64,000 nucleotides of DNA from Bradyrhizobium sp. 139 (GCF_023074175.1 NZ_JADPKS010000023.1:62001-126000); one strand, 5' to 3'; positions 25,900 through 35,325 are shown, numbered from the stretch's first letter. Translations and numbers: made by a program. The notes: generated from the letters alone by a model not told the origin.

Positions 25900-27135
25900 C
25901 TACTTGAGACCCGACGAAACTGGACCGGTCGATCGTCCTAATGGATACGATCGGACTTCGCGTAAAACATCAACTCTCTTCCTTTGCAGGGTCAATGCGC
26001 GAAGTGAGTTGTGTAGCATTATCGAGAGCGCGATGATGACGAACTTGTCGACGGTTAAGAAACCTCCGTTCTGGATTGAAAGCGCCAGAACGTAGACCAA
26101 CGCCTCGGTGCTTCGAAAGCTGAAAAGAACTACGCCTGCCAGCAGAAAACCGACAAAGCCGTAGTTGATGATCAGATTGAACAATCCGTTGTGCGTCATT
26201 TCTCCCGCAGTGAGGTCACGCGAGAAGGAATAGCCCATATCCTGGAACGGAGCCAACGGGATTCCAAGAGGATACAGCGGAAGTATCTTCGGGATTGCTT
26301 CCAGTGGGCCGAAGATACGTCCCATGATCGACACGTCATAGTCGCCTCCATTCAAGAGGCGATCTGAAATCGGATTGTCCGTCACCGTGACTGCTAGCAG
26401 GATGCTGAACAGCGAGACGACGCAGCCATAGAATATCACCGGCGAACGCAGCGTGCCTCTCATGTAGATCGAAAGATACAGGAATATGAAGAGTATGCCT
26501 GAGAGCGATCTCGAAATGACGACGATCACAAGAAGAAGCGCTACTAGGAGCTGGACCGAGCGCCTTTTCTTCAAAAGAGGACTGATAGCGAAGATGAGCG
26601 ATAAGCAGACTCCACCCAGATAGGAGGGCTCAGCGAAGGTCCCGCTGGGGCGAAGATCCGAGTAGAGTAGAGCGAGTTCTCCAGGCAGAGTATTTGTGTT
26701 TTGGGAGAAAAGCTCCATCGGGATTCCGAAATAGGCGTGCGATCGAAGATATACTGTCTGAATGATCACCATCGCTAACGTGCCGAGACCGAATAGCCAG
26801 ATGGCGAGCAGAACCCGCGTTGATATTCGCGAGTTGAAAACAGGCAACGACCACAGCGCAGATCCAGTCAGAAGAAAGAACGCAACCGCCTCTCGCGCAG
26901 CTCTGAGCACATCTTGACCTGACGCGCCGCCATATGATGCTGTGGCAACGATCATCAGCAGGCAGGCAATCGAACGAAACACGAAGTTTTGCTGCCACAG
27001 TGTTCGATAATTGGACCTCCCTGCTATAAAGAGAGTCAACGCCGCCGCCGCCGTCGAGACAGAGGCGTAGTAGGAATAGCCTAACTGAATGAAGGGCAGG
27101 ACGAACAGGAACGTTGACGGTAGCAGCACGCTCAT
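25900..27135 (-). CDS. Wzy-like polysaccharide polymerase candidate, 411 aa
   Basis: A polytopic membrane protein of about ten to twelve hydrophobic segments, starting MSVLLPSTFLFVLPFIQLGY. A longer periplasmic-type loop is in the middle (residues near 135-165, SHAYFGIPMELFSQNTNTLP), and late polar segments include MTHNGLFNLIINYGFVGFLL, a pattern usual in O-antigen polymerases. Sequence is poorly conserved, as in that family, so the call rests on topology and operon position: its start overlaps the stop of the upstream glycosyltransferase by four bases (ATGA), and a family 4 glycosyltransferase follows after seven bases. Confidence 0.75.
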   Translation of the reverse strand: MSVLLPSTFLFVLPFIQLGYSYYASVSTAAAALTLFIAGRSNYRTLWQQNFVFRSIACLLMIVATASYGGASGQDVLRAAREAVAFFLLTGSALWSLPVFNSRISTRVLLAIWLFGLGTLAMVIIQTVYLRSHAYFGIPMELFSQNTNTLPGELALLYSDLRPSGTFAEPSYLGGVCLSLIFAISPLLKKRRSVQLLVALLLVIVVISRSLSGILFIFLYLSIYMRGTLRSPVIFYGCVVSLFSILLAVTVTDNPISDRLLNGGDYDVSIMGRIFGPLEAIPKILPLYPLGIPLAPFQDMGYSFSRDLTAGEMTHNGLFNLIINYGFVGFLLAGVVLFSFRSTEALVYVLALSIQNGGFLTVDKFVIIALSIMLHNSLRALTLQRKRVDVLREVRSYPLGRSTGPVSSGLK

Positions 27136-27962
27136 CGCAGCCGGAGTATCTTGAGGTATCTAACTGCAAAATTAAGTGGCCAGAGTGGCCCACCAAATTG
27201 ATAGCAAAACCTATACCATTCCCGCCAAGGAATGCCCTTCGCGTTTGTGGTGATAAAACGCCAATTGCTCCAAGTCAGTGAGCCGATAGAGGCCTCGAAC
27301 TTTCGGTTTGGCTCCTGCTGGGCGACCGGTTCTTTTAGCTCAGTAATTTTATATCCTAATCGCTCGGCACGCAGGCCATAATCTATATCCCCGAAAGCGT
27401 GGCGATATTTTTCGGAATTGATTCCAATCTCCTTCGCCGCGACGGCTGGAATGAGGACACAGTTTCCGTTCATCGTGTGGCATTCGGTTTCCTGCTCGGT
27501 CAAGAACCGAAAATTGAGTCGCGAAACAATCCTCGATCTGACGAGTCCACCGTAGGATACGGCACGGGTGTGAGGGTCGACTGTTCGCCCCACTACTATC
27601 GTCCGGGGATTGGATGCGCGTCGATACTCCTTCAACAGGTCTGCAATCGCAGAAGGCCGCAGCAGGGTGTCGTCGTTCAGCCAAAGAAAGAAATCTGGGC
27701 TGAGCGCAAGTGCACTTTGCCAAGCCAGCCGCATACCTCCGTTCCAGAAAAGCGATCCCGATCCCTTTATCAATATGGCGTCAGGGTGTTCGTTGCGTAC
27801 CGCCTCCAACGTACCGTCGGTTCCATCATCGACTAGCACCAACTGAGCGCTGAATGAATTGTCGATCGCCGCCGGAAGCGCGCGTAGCGATTCTAGCGTG
27901 ACGTCCTTGCGGTTGAAGGAAGTCACTAAAACAACAAGCTTTGGAAGATTTGTGCCGACCAT
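27132..27962 (-). CDS. Family 2 glycosyltransferase, 276 aa
   Basis: GT-A fold, rhamnosyltransferase-like pattern: LVVLVTSFNRKDVTLESLRA, then QLVLVDDGTDGTLEAV, NGGMRLAWQSALALSPDFFL, and WLNDDTLLRPSA with the divalent-metal Asp residues. Later, DIDYGLRAERLGYKI is the usual acceptor-side motif. It acts in the cytosol on the lipid-linked repeat unit; the sugar is unknown. It lies 36 bases after the flippase gene and shares ATGA with the Wzy-like gene, consistent with tight co-expression. Confidence 0.9.
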   Translation of the reverse strand: MVGTNLPKLVVLVTSFNRKDVTLESLRALPAAIDNSFSAQLVLVDDGTDGTLEAVRNEHPDAILIKGSGSLFWNGGMRLAWQSALALSPDFFLWLNDDTLLRPSAIADLLKEYRRASNPRTIVVGRTVDPHTRAVSYGGLVRSRIVSRLNFRFLTEQETECHTMNGNCVLIPAVAAKEIGINSEKYRHAFGDIDYGLRAERLGYKITELKEPVAQQEPNRKFEASIGSLTWSNWRFITTNAKGIPWREWYRFCYQFGGPLWPLNFAVRYLKILRLR

Positions 27963-27998
27963 TGTAATTTCTTTGGAGTTTAGTGTTGGAAGGTATCT

Positions 27999-29453
27999 TT
28001 AGCCTTTTTGATAGTCAGGCAGAAAGCGAAGCTTAATCGGAGAGAGGTGAACAGCCGCAGCCAACGCCATCCAGGGAAGAAGGGATGCAGAAAGGACGAT
28101 CAGAGCCTCTGCAACAGGCCCAAACGAGTTTCCCGACGCAAGTCGGCTTACACCTAGCGCTGTCAATCCGACCAGCGACGCAATTAGAACGCCAGGAAAG
28201 CAAGCTCGAACATAATCTTTGAAGCAGAAAATGCCGTCGCGCTGAGTTATCCAAACAATGATCGGAACGGCTATCAGCAGCGTCGCGATTGAAAATCCAG
28301 CTGCTGCGGCCGCGGGCCCAAAGAACGAGCCGATCAGAGCCCCCCCGCCTCGCAGACCAACATCAGCGACGCCCCACCACTGGAGTTCCTTCACTCTTCC
28401 TTGGCTCATCATGAACTGACCAAATGGCCCCATCAGTCCGAGTGCAGCGAGCGAGGGAGAGAGCCAGGCGAGTATCTGACCCGCCGTCGTCCACTGGTGC
28501 CCAAGCACTAGCGTCGTTGCTGGTTCTGCTAGAAAGGGCAGCAGGACTGCTAATGGAACAAACAACGTGCTGGTGAGGACGAGAAGGTCGCCATAGATCT
28601 TTCGAGTATGATCGACATCTCCTCGAACGCGGCAAAGAAGCGGAAATTGTACCTGAAGGTATGGATTTAAAACAAACGAGACAGGCATGCCGTACAGATT
28701 TTGGGCACGATTGAAGGACCCCATCGCGGCTGAACCTGACTGATACCCCACGGCAACTGACCCGATATTGTTGGTAACAAAGTTCAAAACGGCATATGCA
28801 CTAACTCTGAAGCCAAAGAGCAGATAGTGAAGGCGCAACCTGACGGAGGTATCGATCTTCGGCGCCCAGCGTCCAAACAGAATGGCGATTCCTGAGGTTG
28901 CGATAGCTTGCAGGACCCCTCCGATGACGACGGACAGCGGGCTTCGTGTAAGGTACGCAAGCAGCATGGATACAAGCCCCCCTATTGCTAACCCACCAAC
29001 CTCAGCGAAAAAGATGCCCCTCAGATTGAAGTCCCGCCTCAGCATAGCGGCATGTATCGAACCGATTCCGGATGCAAGCAGTCCGAACGAAGAAAGATAC
29101 AACAGAGGTTTCAAATCATCTTCATGATAGAATTGGCTGACAAGCGGAGCAGCGAGCAGCACCACTGTCGACGCCAACACTGAAAGGCCGGCGTTGTACC
29201 AGAAGAGCGCGTTTCTATCGGCCAGCGGAAGGTCCTTGGATTGTATAGCCGCTGAGGAAAGACCAGAATCACGCAGCGACGTGAGCAGTCCGGTGAACGT
29301 GGTTACCATCGCAACCAAGCCGAAATCATGCGGCGTAAGCAGCCGTGCCATCACAGCTAATAAACTGAACGAAATGATGAACGATGCAGCTCTATTGGCA
29401 TAAGCGTACGTAGCTGCACCTGCCAGCATACGCCTGTCCAGGAGTGCACTCAT
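27999..29453 (-). CDS. Wzx/WzxC-type lipopolysaccharide flippase, 484 aa
   Basis: A multidrug/oligosaccharidyl-lipid/polysaccharide (MOP) family exporter with about 12-14 membrane spans. It begins with ATYAYANRAASFIISFSLLA and contains GLVAMVTTFTGLLTSLRDSG and GSAAMGSFNRAQNLYGMPVS, which fit the WzxC/RfbX group. ATG 29453 (MSALLDRRM) has AAGGTGA about ten bases upstream and is preferred to GTG 29480. It moves the finished lipid-linked unit to the periplasmic face for the polymerase. Position in the operon between the exported protein gene and the glycosyltransferases supports this. Confidence 0.92.
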   Translation of the reverse strand: MSALLDRRMLAGAATYAYANRAASFIISFSLLAVMARLLTPHDFGLVAMVTTFTGLLTSLRDSGLSSAAIQSKDLPLADRNALFWYNAGLSVLASTVVLLAAPLVSQFYHEDDLKPLLYLSSFGLLASGIGSIHAAMLRRDFNLRGIFFAEVGGLAIGGLVSMLLAYLTRSPLSVVIGGVLQAIATSGIAILFGRWAPKIDTSVRLRLHYLLFGFRVSAYAVLNFVTNNIGSVAVGYQSGSAAMGSFNRAQNLYGMPVSFVLNPYLQVQFPLLCRVRGDVDHTRKIYGDLLVLTSTLFVPLAVLLPFLAEPATTLVLGHQWTTAGQILAWLSPSLAALGLMGPFGQFMMSQGRVKELQWWGVADVGLRGGGALIGSFFGPAAAAAGFSIATLLIAVPIIVWITQRDGIFCFKDYVRACFPGVLIASLVGLTALGVSRLASGNSFGPVAEALIVLSASLLPWMALAAAVHLSPIKLRFLPDYQKG

Positions 29454-29483
29454 CCGGGGTTGGTCACCTTGCGACAACACGCG

Positions 29484-29885
29484 TTATCTCTGCTGGATCG
29501 AGTAGCGAAAGAACTTCATTGCGCGCATTGTCCCCAAAATAGTATCGGCTCTCTTATAGGGCTGCAGCGTTAGTTCGTTGCATGCCTGCGAATTGAAATA
29601 ACAGACCTTAGCCTTGATGACCCGCGGACATTTGTTTCTGATGCTAACGACATGATCTAGCATTTGCGGGTCAACGACGTGGGGAACGGCAGCCGCCTCA
29701 ATGTCAAGGCACGGGCGGCCGAGAGCATCGCGAACAACTGGATCGACGGACTGCTCGGCAGGCCCCTGAAGCGTAAGTCCCGACCGGTTCGGAGGGCGCG
29801 TCTGTCCCCAGACCGTTGATGCAGACGGCAGAGTAACGAGAACTGCAATCGCAAATCCGCGAAGCCCGAAGAAAGTGCTTCCCAT
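29484..29885 (-). CDS. Exported hypothetical protein, 133 aa
   Basis: The start ATG overlaps the TAA of the upstream gene (TAATG at 29887-29883), so translation is probably coupled. Residues 1-28 form a signal peptide (GFAIAVLVTLPSASTVWGQ). The mature part has a Pro-rich linker, then a small domain with four Cys (PCLDI, NKCPRVIKAKVCYFNSQACN) likely to form disulfides in the periplasm, and a basic tail. I recognise no family. It sits between the ExoP operon head and the flippase, so it may be a periplasmic helper of polysaccharide assembly; this is inference from position. Confidence 0.75.
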   Translation of the reverse strand: MGSTFFGLRGFAIAVLVTLPSASTVWGQTRPPNRSGLTLQGPAEQSVDPVVRDALGRPCLDIEAAAVPHVVDPQMLDHVVSIRNKCPRVIKAKVCYFNSQACNELTLQPYKRADTILGTMRAMKFFRYSIQQR

Positions 29886-30652
29886 TATCGGAACCACCGT
29901 TCATCTAAGGCAACGCCGGGCACGCTGACATCGACACGAGCCCGAGCCAATACCTTGGCGAAAGCTTCGCGCGAGGCTATATCCGCCCGCCCAAGATTTG
30001 CTAACAGCCGCTCCCTCTGATCCCAGCCAACACCCGTCACATTGGCCGCAGCCTCTGCAATGAAGCCGCTATCGACGATGCCGGAGAATTCCCCAACCAC
30101 GCTGTCTTGCGTCGAGTGCTCGAGCGCCGGGAAAATCGCAAGCGCTATCCTGTTGCGGCGAAGCGCGATCCAGCCTTCTTGCGGACCAGTGGCATACGAC
30201 TGATCGAGATAACTGAGGCTCTTAGCCTGAAATCCACTGCGCGATATTTCCAAAGAATAGGCCATCAACCACAGGAAGGAATTGGTCGGACTGAGGGAAA
30301 GCGCGGCTCTAACCTTCACCTCAGCCGATGCCATCTCGCGGTCAGCCTCCTCCGAGTTCTTCCGCTGCATGGCCTCTTCAGCTACGCGTAGCGCAATGAG
30401 CGCATCTGCTAGCGAGAAATCCGGCTGCAGGATGGCCGGGCGCAGCGCACCGTTCATGCGCACTTGCCAATCTGGAAGTACGCCGGGCTTGAAATGTTCG
30501 TTAGCGATGATCCGTGCAGCTAGGTCGCGGACCGGACCCGTTAACCGGAATAACGGCCATGCGAACAACGACCAGACCAGGCAGGCAAGACCGAGCAGCA
30601 GCAGCAGGGTGCGTAAGTACATCCGCCGTTTCGGTTGATCGCTACTCAACAT
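29885..30652 (-). CDS. Membrane-anchored helical-repeat hypothetical protein, 255 aa
   Basis: One N-terminal membrane span (TLLLLLGLACLVWSLFAWPL) is followed by a soluble, mostly helical domain of about 200 residues with TPR-like character (ALIALRVAEEAMQRKNSEEA, then VRAALSLSPTNSFLWLMAYS, LEISRSGF). The protein at 41516-42178 has the same plan (one span, then VVAALKVSPIRPALWLTLGT), so they may be distant paralogues. The ATG at 30652 lies in the second copy of a 16-base repeat that duplicates the end of exoP; the in-frame ATG at 30622 (MYLRT) is an alternative. No known function. Confidence 0.72.
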   Translation of the reverse strand: MLSSDQPKRRMYLRTLLLLLGLACLVWSLFAWPLFRLTGPVRDLAARIIANEHFKPGVLPDWQVRMNGALRPAILQPDFSLADALIALRVAEEAMQRKNSEEADREMASAEVKVRAALSLSPTNSFLWLMAYSLEISRSGFQAKSLSYLDQSYATGPQEGWIALRRNRIALAIFPALEHSTQDSVVGEFSGIVDSGFIAEAAANVTGVGWDQRERLLANLGRADIASREAFAKVLARARVDVSVPGVALDERWFR

Positions 30653-30672
30653 ACCCGCTACTCAACATACCC
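30641..30672. repeat. Perfect 16-base tandem repeat at the exoP stop / next start
   Basis: GCTACTCAACATACCC occurs twice without a spacer. On the minus strand each copy reads GGGTATGTTGAGTAGC, which holds both the last codons and TAG stop of exoP and an ATG for the following gene. The first copy (in transcription order) ends exoP; the second supplies the ATG at 30652. The ancestral junction was probably an overlapping stop/start. Confidence 0.85.
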
Positions 30673-32910
30673 GTAGCGGGCATAATACTTTTGGTAGTAG
30701 TAGCGGCCGTGGTAAGATTCATAGCGCGCCAGCGCTCTTGTGTCGGCCTTGTTCAGGACCACGCCGAGCAGCTTGTTCTGAATCTCCGGCGCGCTGCGCA
30801 GATTGTGCTTGATGACATCTATCTTCGTCGCGCCCCACTCGACCACGAACACATAAGAGTCCACGAAGGTCGAGGTGACGCGCACGTCGACTACGGGCGC
30901 CATCGGCGGCATGTCGAGCACAACATAGTCGTATCTCCCGCGCAGCAAACTGATTACGGCGTGCATCGCCTTGGACGCAAGGATCTCGTTTGTGTGTAAG
31001 AGCTTCGAGGTAGGTCCGGCGGACAGCACCGCGAGCCCGGTCTGCGGATCGACGCTGATGGCATCCTGAAGCTGCACCTTCTGCGCGACGAGGTCGATCA
31101 GCCCCACGCTCGCATCCGGCCGCAACGCGCGGGACAGAGAGGGGTTGCGTAGGTCGCAATCGACCAGCAGCACCTTGGCTCCCGAATGCGCCATCAGCTG
31201 CGCGAGGTTGATCGAGAGCGTGCTCTTGCCCTCGTTCGGTAGCGTCGAGGTCACCGCCAGCACGCGGTTCTCGCGCACGACAGAATTGAGATCGACCGCC
31301 ACCTTCAGCGAGCGCACCGCCTCGGAGAAGCGCGACAGGGGATTGTCAACGACATAGCGCAAGAGGTCCGGCTCGGGATTGCCCTTCTTCCGGCCAAGCT
31401 TACTTGACAGCGTCGCGGCCGACGCGGCGCCCAGCGCGGGCAGTATCGCAATGCAGTTCGCGCCGAGCTGCTCCTCGACCTGCCCCGTGGTTCGGAACAC
31501 TTTGTCGGTGAGCTCGCGCGCCATCGCCACGCCGAAAGCGAGCATCAGACCGCCCAGCAGGCTGAGGGCGAGGATAATCAGCGTCTTCGGATAGCTCTTA
31601 ACCAGCGGCGTGGTCGCCGCGCTGATCACGCGCGCCTCGGTGATCGGGAACGACTGCTGCTGCACGCTCTCCATGTAGCGCTGGAGGAAATTGTCGTACA
31701 TCGCCTGATAGGACTGCGCGTTGCTCTCGAGCTCGCGCAGCTGCACCTGCGCCTGGTTGGTGAGCTGCGATTCCGAGACGACGTTGCTGAGGCTAGATTT
31801 AATGCTCTCCTCGCGGGTTAACGCGATATCGTAATCGCTCTTGTACGATTCCTGGATTCGCTTCAGCTCATCTACGATGTTCTTCTTGATCTCGGCCATC
31901 TGACGGCGAAGATTGACCGCGGCCAAGTGATCCGAGCCGTATTTCATCGACCAGATCGATTCCTTGGAGGCCATGTCGACATATTGGCCGCGCAACTTAA
32001 CGATAGTGTCGTTCTTCAGCGCATCAGCGACGCTGGCGTCCGGAATCTCCTGCTTGAGGATGTCGTTGATGCGGTCCATCCGCGCCTTGGCTTCGGCGGT
32101 GGCCGCATGAGCCATGATGAGCTGACTGTTCACCTCGGCAAGCTGCTGCTCGTTCATCAGGCGACCGCCGGTATCGACGATGTTGTTGGCAGTTTTGAAG
32201 TCGACCACCGCTCTTTGCGCGGCGGAGGCCTGTGTGCGGAGCTCCTTGATGCGGTCCTGCAGCCAGACGCTCGCGCGGCGGGTGGCTTGGTACTTCGCCT
32301 CAAGCTGGTCGACGATGTAGGTGTCGGCGATAGCGTTGGCGACGCGCGCCGCTTTAACAGGGTCGCGCGAGGTGTAGCCGATCTCCATCACATAGGTGAG
32401 GCCGAGGCGCTTGATCGTGCGGTTCTTCTCGAATCGCTCCAGCGCTTTGCGCGTCAGTTCGAACTCGGACGAAGCGTGCCCATCGGAAAACAGGCTAGCA
32501 ACGGCGCCGATCACCGAGCCGAGCAGTCCACCACCGCCGCCGGTGAATTCGGGATCATCGGTCAGGTGCTGATCGCGGATCACGGCGAGACTGATGTTCT
32601 CTGATTTCAGGATCTCGACCTGGGTCTCCACCGTCGCCGAATCTATTGCGACGTCGCCAAGCATCGATTGCTGCTGGAACAGCTGCACCTTGCGGGTGTC
32701 GATCACCATCGAGGCGGTCGAGGTGAACAGCGGCGCGGCGGTGAAGAGATAGAGCAGCGCCAGGATCACGCAGGCCGACACAATCGCGACCATGGTCGGG
32801 AACTGGCGGCGGATGATGTTGAGATAAGAGGTCAGCGTCTGCGACGGAGAACCGTCAGCCTCGGCGAAATCACGGTTGATCTCCGAGGTCGGCTTGTTCA
32901 CCTGCAACAT
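30658..32910 (-). CDS. exoP: Wzz-type chain-length regulator fused to BY-kinase (ExoP-like), 750 aa
   Basis: Inner-membrane co-polymerase and tyrosine autokinase that controls chain length and export. Residues about 25-110 hold the Wzz domain with the first membrane span (IVSACVILALLYLFTAA). A long coiled-coil periplasmic region follows (to about 460), then the second span (LIILALSLLGGLMLAFGV). The cytosolic kinase starts near 550 with Walker A (TLPNEGKSTLSINLAQ), Walker A' (VLLVDCDLRNPSL) and YVVLDMPP. The C-terminal tail has nine Tyr in its last 21 residues, the autophosphorylation cluster. ATG 32910 has AGGAA upstream. It heads the leftward operon running to 24173. Confidence 0.96.
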   Translation of the reverse strand: MLQVNKPTSEINRDFAEADGSPSQTLTSYLNIIRRQFPTMVAIVSACVILALLYLFTAAPLFTSTASMVIDTRKVQLFQQQSMLGDVAIDSATVETQVEILKSENISLAVIRDQHLTDDPEFTGGGGGLLGSVIGAVASLFSDGHASSEFELTRKALERFEKNRTIKRLGLTYVMEIGYTSRDPVKAARVANAIADTYIVDQLEAKYQATRRASVWLQDRIKELRTQASAAQRAVVDFKTANNIVDTGGRLMNEQQLAEVNSQLIMAHAATAEAKARMDRINDILKQEIPDASVADALKNDTIVKLRGQYVDMASKESIWSMKYGSDHLAAVNLRRQMAEIKKNIVDELKRIQESYKSDYDIALTREESIKSSLSNVVSESQLTNQAQVQLRELESNAQSYQAMYDNFLQRYMESVQQQSFPITEARVISAATTPLVKSYPKTLIILALSLLGGLMLAFGVAMARELTDKVFRTTGQVEEQLGANCIAILPALGAASAATLSSKLGRKKGNPEPDLLRYVVDNPLSRFSEAVRSLKVAVDLNSVVRENRVLAVTSTLPNEGKSTLSINLAQLMAHSGAKVLLVDCDLRNPSLSRALRPDASVGLIDLVAQKVQLQDAISVDPQTGLAVLSAGPTSKLLHTNEILASKAMHAVISLLRGRYDYVVLDMPPMAPVVDVRVTSTFVDSYVFVVEWGATKIDVIKHNLRSAPEIQNKLLGVVLNKADTRALARYESYHGRYYYQKYYARYGYVE

Positions 32911-33113
32911 CTAGCAATTCCTGAAATGGATCGATGTTTCTAAAAGCTGGAAGTCTGCCAACAGCCCCCGCGGCGTTTCGAAACGAACCGGATCTGCAAA
33001 GCCCACGCCAAGCGGAAGCCTAGCACAATGCCGGCTGCAATTGAACGTTGTTGATGCAGCGCACCGTGTCGCCAGCTCAGGATCTTGCGAAAAGCTTAAC
33101 GGCACAAAAGCAA

Positions 33114-33135
33114 AGCGGCGCCCGATGGCGCCGCT
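33114..33135 (-). terminator. Rho-independent terminator
   Basis: Perfect 9-base stem AGCGGCGCC/GGCGCCGCT with a CGAT loop, followed on the minus strand by TTGCTTTTGTG. It lies about 40 bases downstream of the stop of the exported protein gene at 33175-33789 and separates it from exoP. Confidence 0.75.
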
Positions 33136-33174
33136 GTCGAAAGGTTGCATGAGGCGGCCGTGAGGCCCGCCCTG

Positions 33175-33789
33175 TCAGCGCGGGCTGACGCTGTTGGTGG
33201 TGCCGCTGACACCGGCGCTCGCGTTGGGCGTTATCGTGTTTGCATAGTGCAGGCCGCCGAAGGTGCCGAGGGTCCCGCCCTGTCCGCCGTTGGCAAAGCT
33301 GCCAGCTCCGGTCGGGCCGCCCGCGCCGGAGCCGCCGCCGCCCGCGCCGCCGCCGGTCGCGGCGATCTGGACGTCGCCGGTCGCGGCCTGGTAGGCGGCG
33401 ATCACGTCAGGATTGCCGGTGCCGGCAATCGCGGCCTGGATTTCATTGGCGAAGGCCTGGTCGCTCTGCGCCGCCATGCGGGCGAGCTGGGCGAGGCCGG
33501 CCGTGATCGCGCGGATCTGGTCCTTGCTCGTCGCGGGGTCCTTGAGCAGCCCGATCAGCGCCGGCACCGTGGTGGGGTCGGACGCGCCGAGGTCGCGCAC
33601 GCGCGAGATCAGCTGCGGACCACCCGGATATTGCTGAAACAGGATGCCCGGCGTCGTCTTGAAATCCGCAATGACCTGCGCCGGCAGCTGACGCTGCGGC
33701 GGATACACGGCTGCGCTGGCGGCGCTCGAAATCGTCGCGGCGAGCGCCGCGGCTGCAGCCACGCGAAGCGCAAACTTGATAACGCCCAT
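33175..33789 (-). CDS. Exported helical and glycine-rich protein, 204 aa
   Basis: ATG 33789 (MGVIKFALRV) is preceded by GGAGG at good spacing. Residues 1-27 are a signal peptide (AAAAALAATISSAASA). The mature N-terminal half is helical (ISRVRDLGASDPTTVPALIG, then LLKDPATSKDQIRAITAGLA) and the last 65 residues are Gly/Ala/Ser-rich low complexity. I know no family function; its place between the polymerase/ligase-like gene and exoP, with its own terminator, suggests a periplasmic accessory of the polysaccharide system. The sequence upstream to 33840 is not needed for the start. Confidence 0.8.
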   Translation of the reverse strand: MGVIKFALRVAAAAALAATISSAASAAVYPPQRQLPAQVIADFKTTPGILFQQYPGGPQLISRVRDLGASDPTTVPALIGLLKDPATSKDQIRAITAGLAQLARMAAQSDQAFANEIQAAIAGTGNPDVIAAYQAATGDVQIAATGGGAGGGGSGAGGPTGAGSFANGGQGGTLGTFGGLHYANTITPNASAGVSGTTNSVSPR

Positions 33790-33921
33790 AATTAACCTCC
33801 AAAAAAAAGCCCGGTTTTGCCCGCCTGGCACCGCGGGCAAATGGCTGTACGCTGCGGAACCTAACCTATGAGTTGCGGCCCGTCCACTTATTCTAAAGAC
33901 TTCGTAAACGGCACAACTGCT

Positions 33922-35325
33922 TCAAATATAGACACTTTTGTGAACCTCACGGGTGCGGAACGATTGCGCCAGGCCGGCTCCGAAAAGCGCAAAGAATGGA
34001 ATGCTGTAGCCCGGCACCTGGAGCGTGAAATCGAGGCACGAATGCAGCAGCGACAGCGTCGCGGTCGCCGCCGCCGCGAGCGGGATGATGGCGTCCCGCC
34101 GCCGGCCGAACACGCCTCTCGCCAGAATCATGAGCATGATGGCCCAGGCCAGCGCCACCAGAAGCGCCATCGGAATGCCCACCTCGGAGGCAAACTCCAG
34201 CGGCGTCGAATGCGCGGCATCCCAGATGCCGCGAATCGAGATGCTGGGGCTGCGGTACGGCGGGAAAGCCCATTGGAAGGTGCCCATCCCGGTGCCGAAC
34301 CAGGGGTTGTCGGCGATGATCCGAAGCGTCGACTTCCAGGCCTCCACGCGCCCCTCGTCGACCAGGCCCTGGCTGTCGAAACGGCTGGAGACCCGCCCGC
34401 CCAGCAGCTGCAACAGGCCGAGCGCGACCGCGAGGCCCGCACCGAGCGAGATCCAGATGCCGGTGCGCGGCGGCAGGTCTTTTCGCAGGACCAGCGTGAA
34501 CGAGACGATCATCGCGAGCAGCGAAAGGCCGACGCCGGCGCGCGAGCCGGTCATAAACATCGCCATCAGGCACACCAGCAGCGCCGCGAGCTGAGGCAGC
34601 ACGTCGCGCGGCGGGATCTCGCCGACGTCGCGCCACAGGCGCCGCCACCGGATGTGCCGCTCAGGCAGCCGGCGGCGGACATCCTCGAGGATCAACAGCA
34701 TCCAGATCACCGCGCAGGAGCCGAAATAAGCCGCCGCCGTGTTGCGGTTGATGAAGGTGCCGGTGACGCTGCCGAGATACGCCGTCTTGTCCCGCCACAG
34801 AATCATGGTGGGCTCGATCAGGAACGAGAGCACGCCGTAGAGCGCGTAAGCCGCGCCCGAGATGGCAATAACCCACAGCATGCGGCGCGCGCGCTCGCGG
34901 TCGGCACCGATGGTGATCCCGAGCAGGATCGCGAGAATGTTGGCGAGCGGCGCCCCCAGCGCGAAGAATGCCTCGTTCTTGACGATCGACGCGGATGGCG
35001 CGATCGGCATCCCCAGCAGATCCGCGGCCTGCTGCCAGATCGGCTGGAACGGCGCGACCCAGGGCTGGTCGGACAGCTGTTCGTGCAGCACAAGAGCGTA
35101 GGCGGCGACGATGACGCCGATGCCGGCGATCATCCACATATGCGGCTTTCGCAAGTCGCGCGTCGGCGCGAAGATCAATGCCGCGCCGAGGCACAGGCAC
35201 CAGAACGCGATCGCAAGGTCGTTGGTCGAGCCGAACGGAAACGGCGCGCCCGCCACCACGAAGAACAGGATGAACGTGGCGGGCAGGCTCCACGACCAGC
35301 TGATATTGGGAAGCCGAAGGCGCAT
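33922..35325 (-). CDS. O-antigen ligase/polymerase family membrane protein, 467 aa
   Basis: About twelve membrane spans, starting WSWSLPATFILFFVVAGAPF. The central RNTAAAYFGSCAVIWMLLIL, TGSRAGVGLSLLAM and the large periplasmic loop with NPWFGTGMGTFQWAFPPYR are the hallmarks of the O-antigen ligase (Wzy_C/WaaL) family. It could polymerise the repeat units or ligate the chain. A second protein with a similar loop motif (WFGAGAGTF) is at 38578-39891, and a less conserved Wzy-like protein at 25900-27135, so the division of labour is unclear. It is leftward, 17 codons or less from its downstream neighbours' promoter region. Confidence 0.88.
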   Translation of the reverse strand: MRLRLPNISWSWSLPATFILFFVVAGAPFPFGSTNDLAIAFWCLCLGAALIFAPTRDLRKPHMWMIAGIGVIVAAYALVLHEQLSDQPWVAPFQPIWQQAADLLGMPIAPSASIVKNEAFFALGAPLANILAILLGITIGADRERARRMLWVIAISGAAYALYGVLSFLIEPTMILWRDKTAYLGSVTGTFINRNTAAAYFGSCAVIWMLLILEDVRRRLPERHIRWRRLWRDVGEIPPRDVLPQLAALLVCLMAMFMTGSRAGVGLSLLAMIVSFTLVLRKDLPPRTGIWISLGAGLAVALGLLQLLGGRVSSRFDSQGLVDEGRVEAWKSTLRIIADNPWFGTGMGTFQWAFPPYRSPSISIRGIWDAAHSTPLEFASEVGIPMALLVALAWAIMLMILARGVFGRRRDAIIPLAAAATATLSLLHSCLDFTLQVPGYSIPFFALFGAGLAQSFRTREVHKSVYI

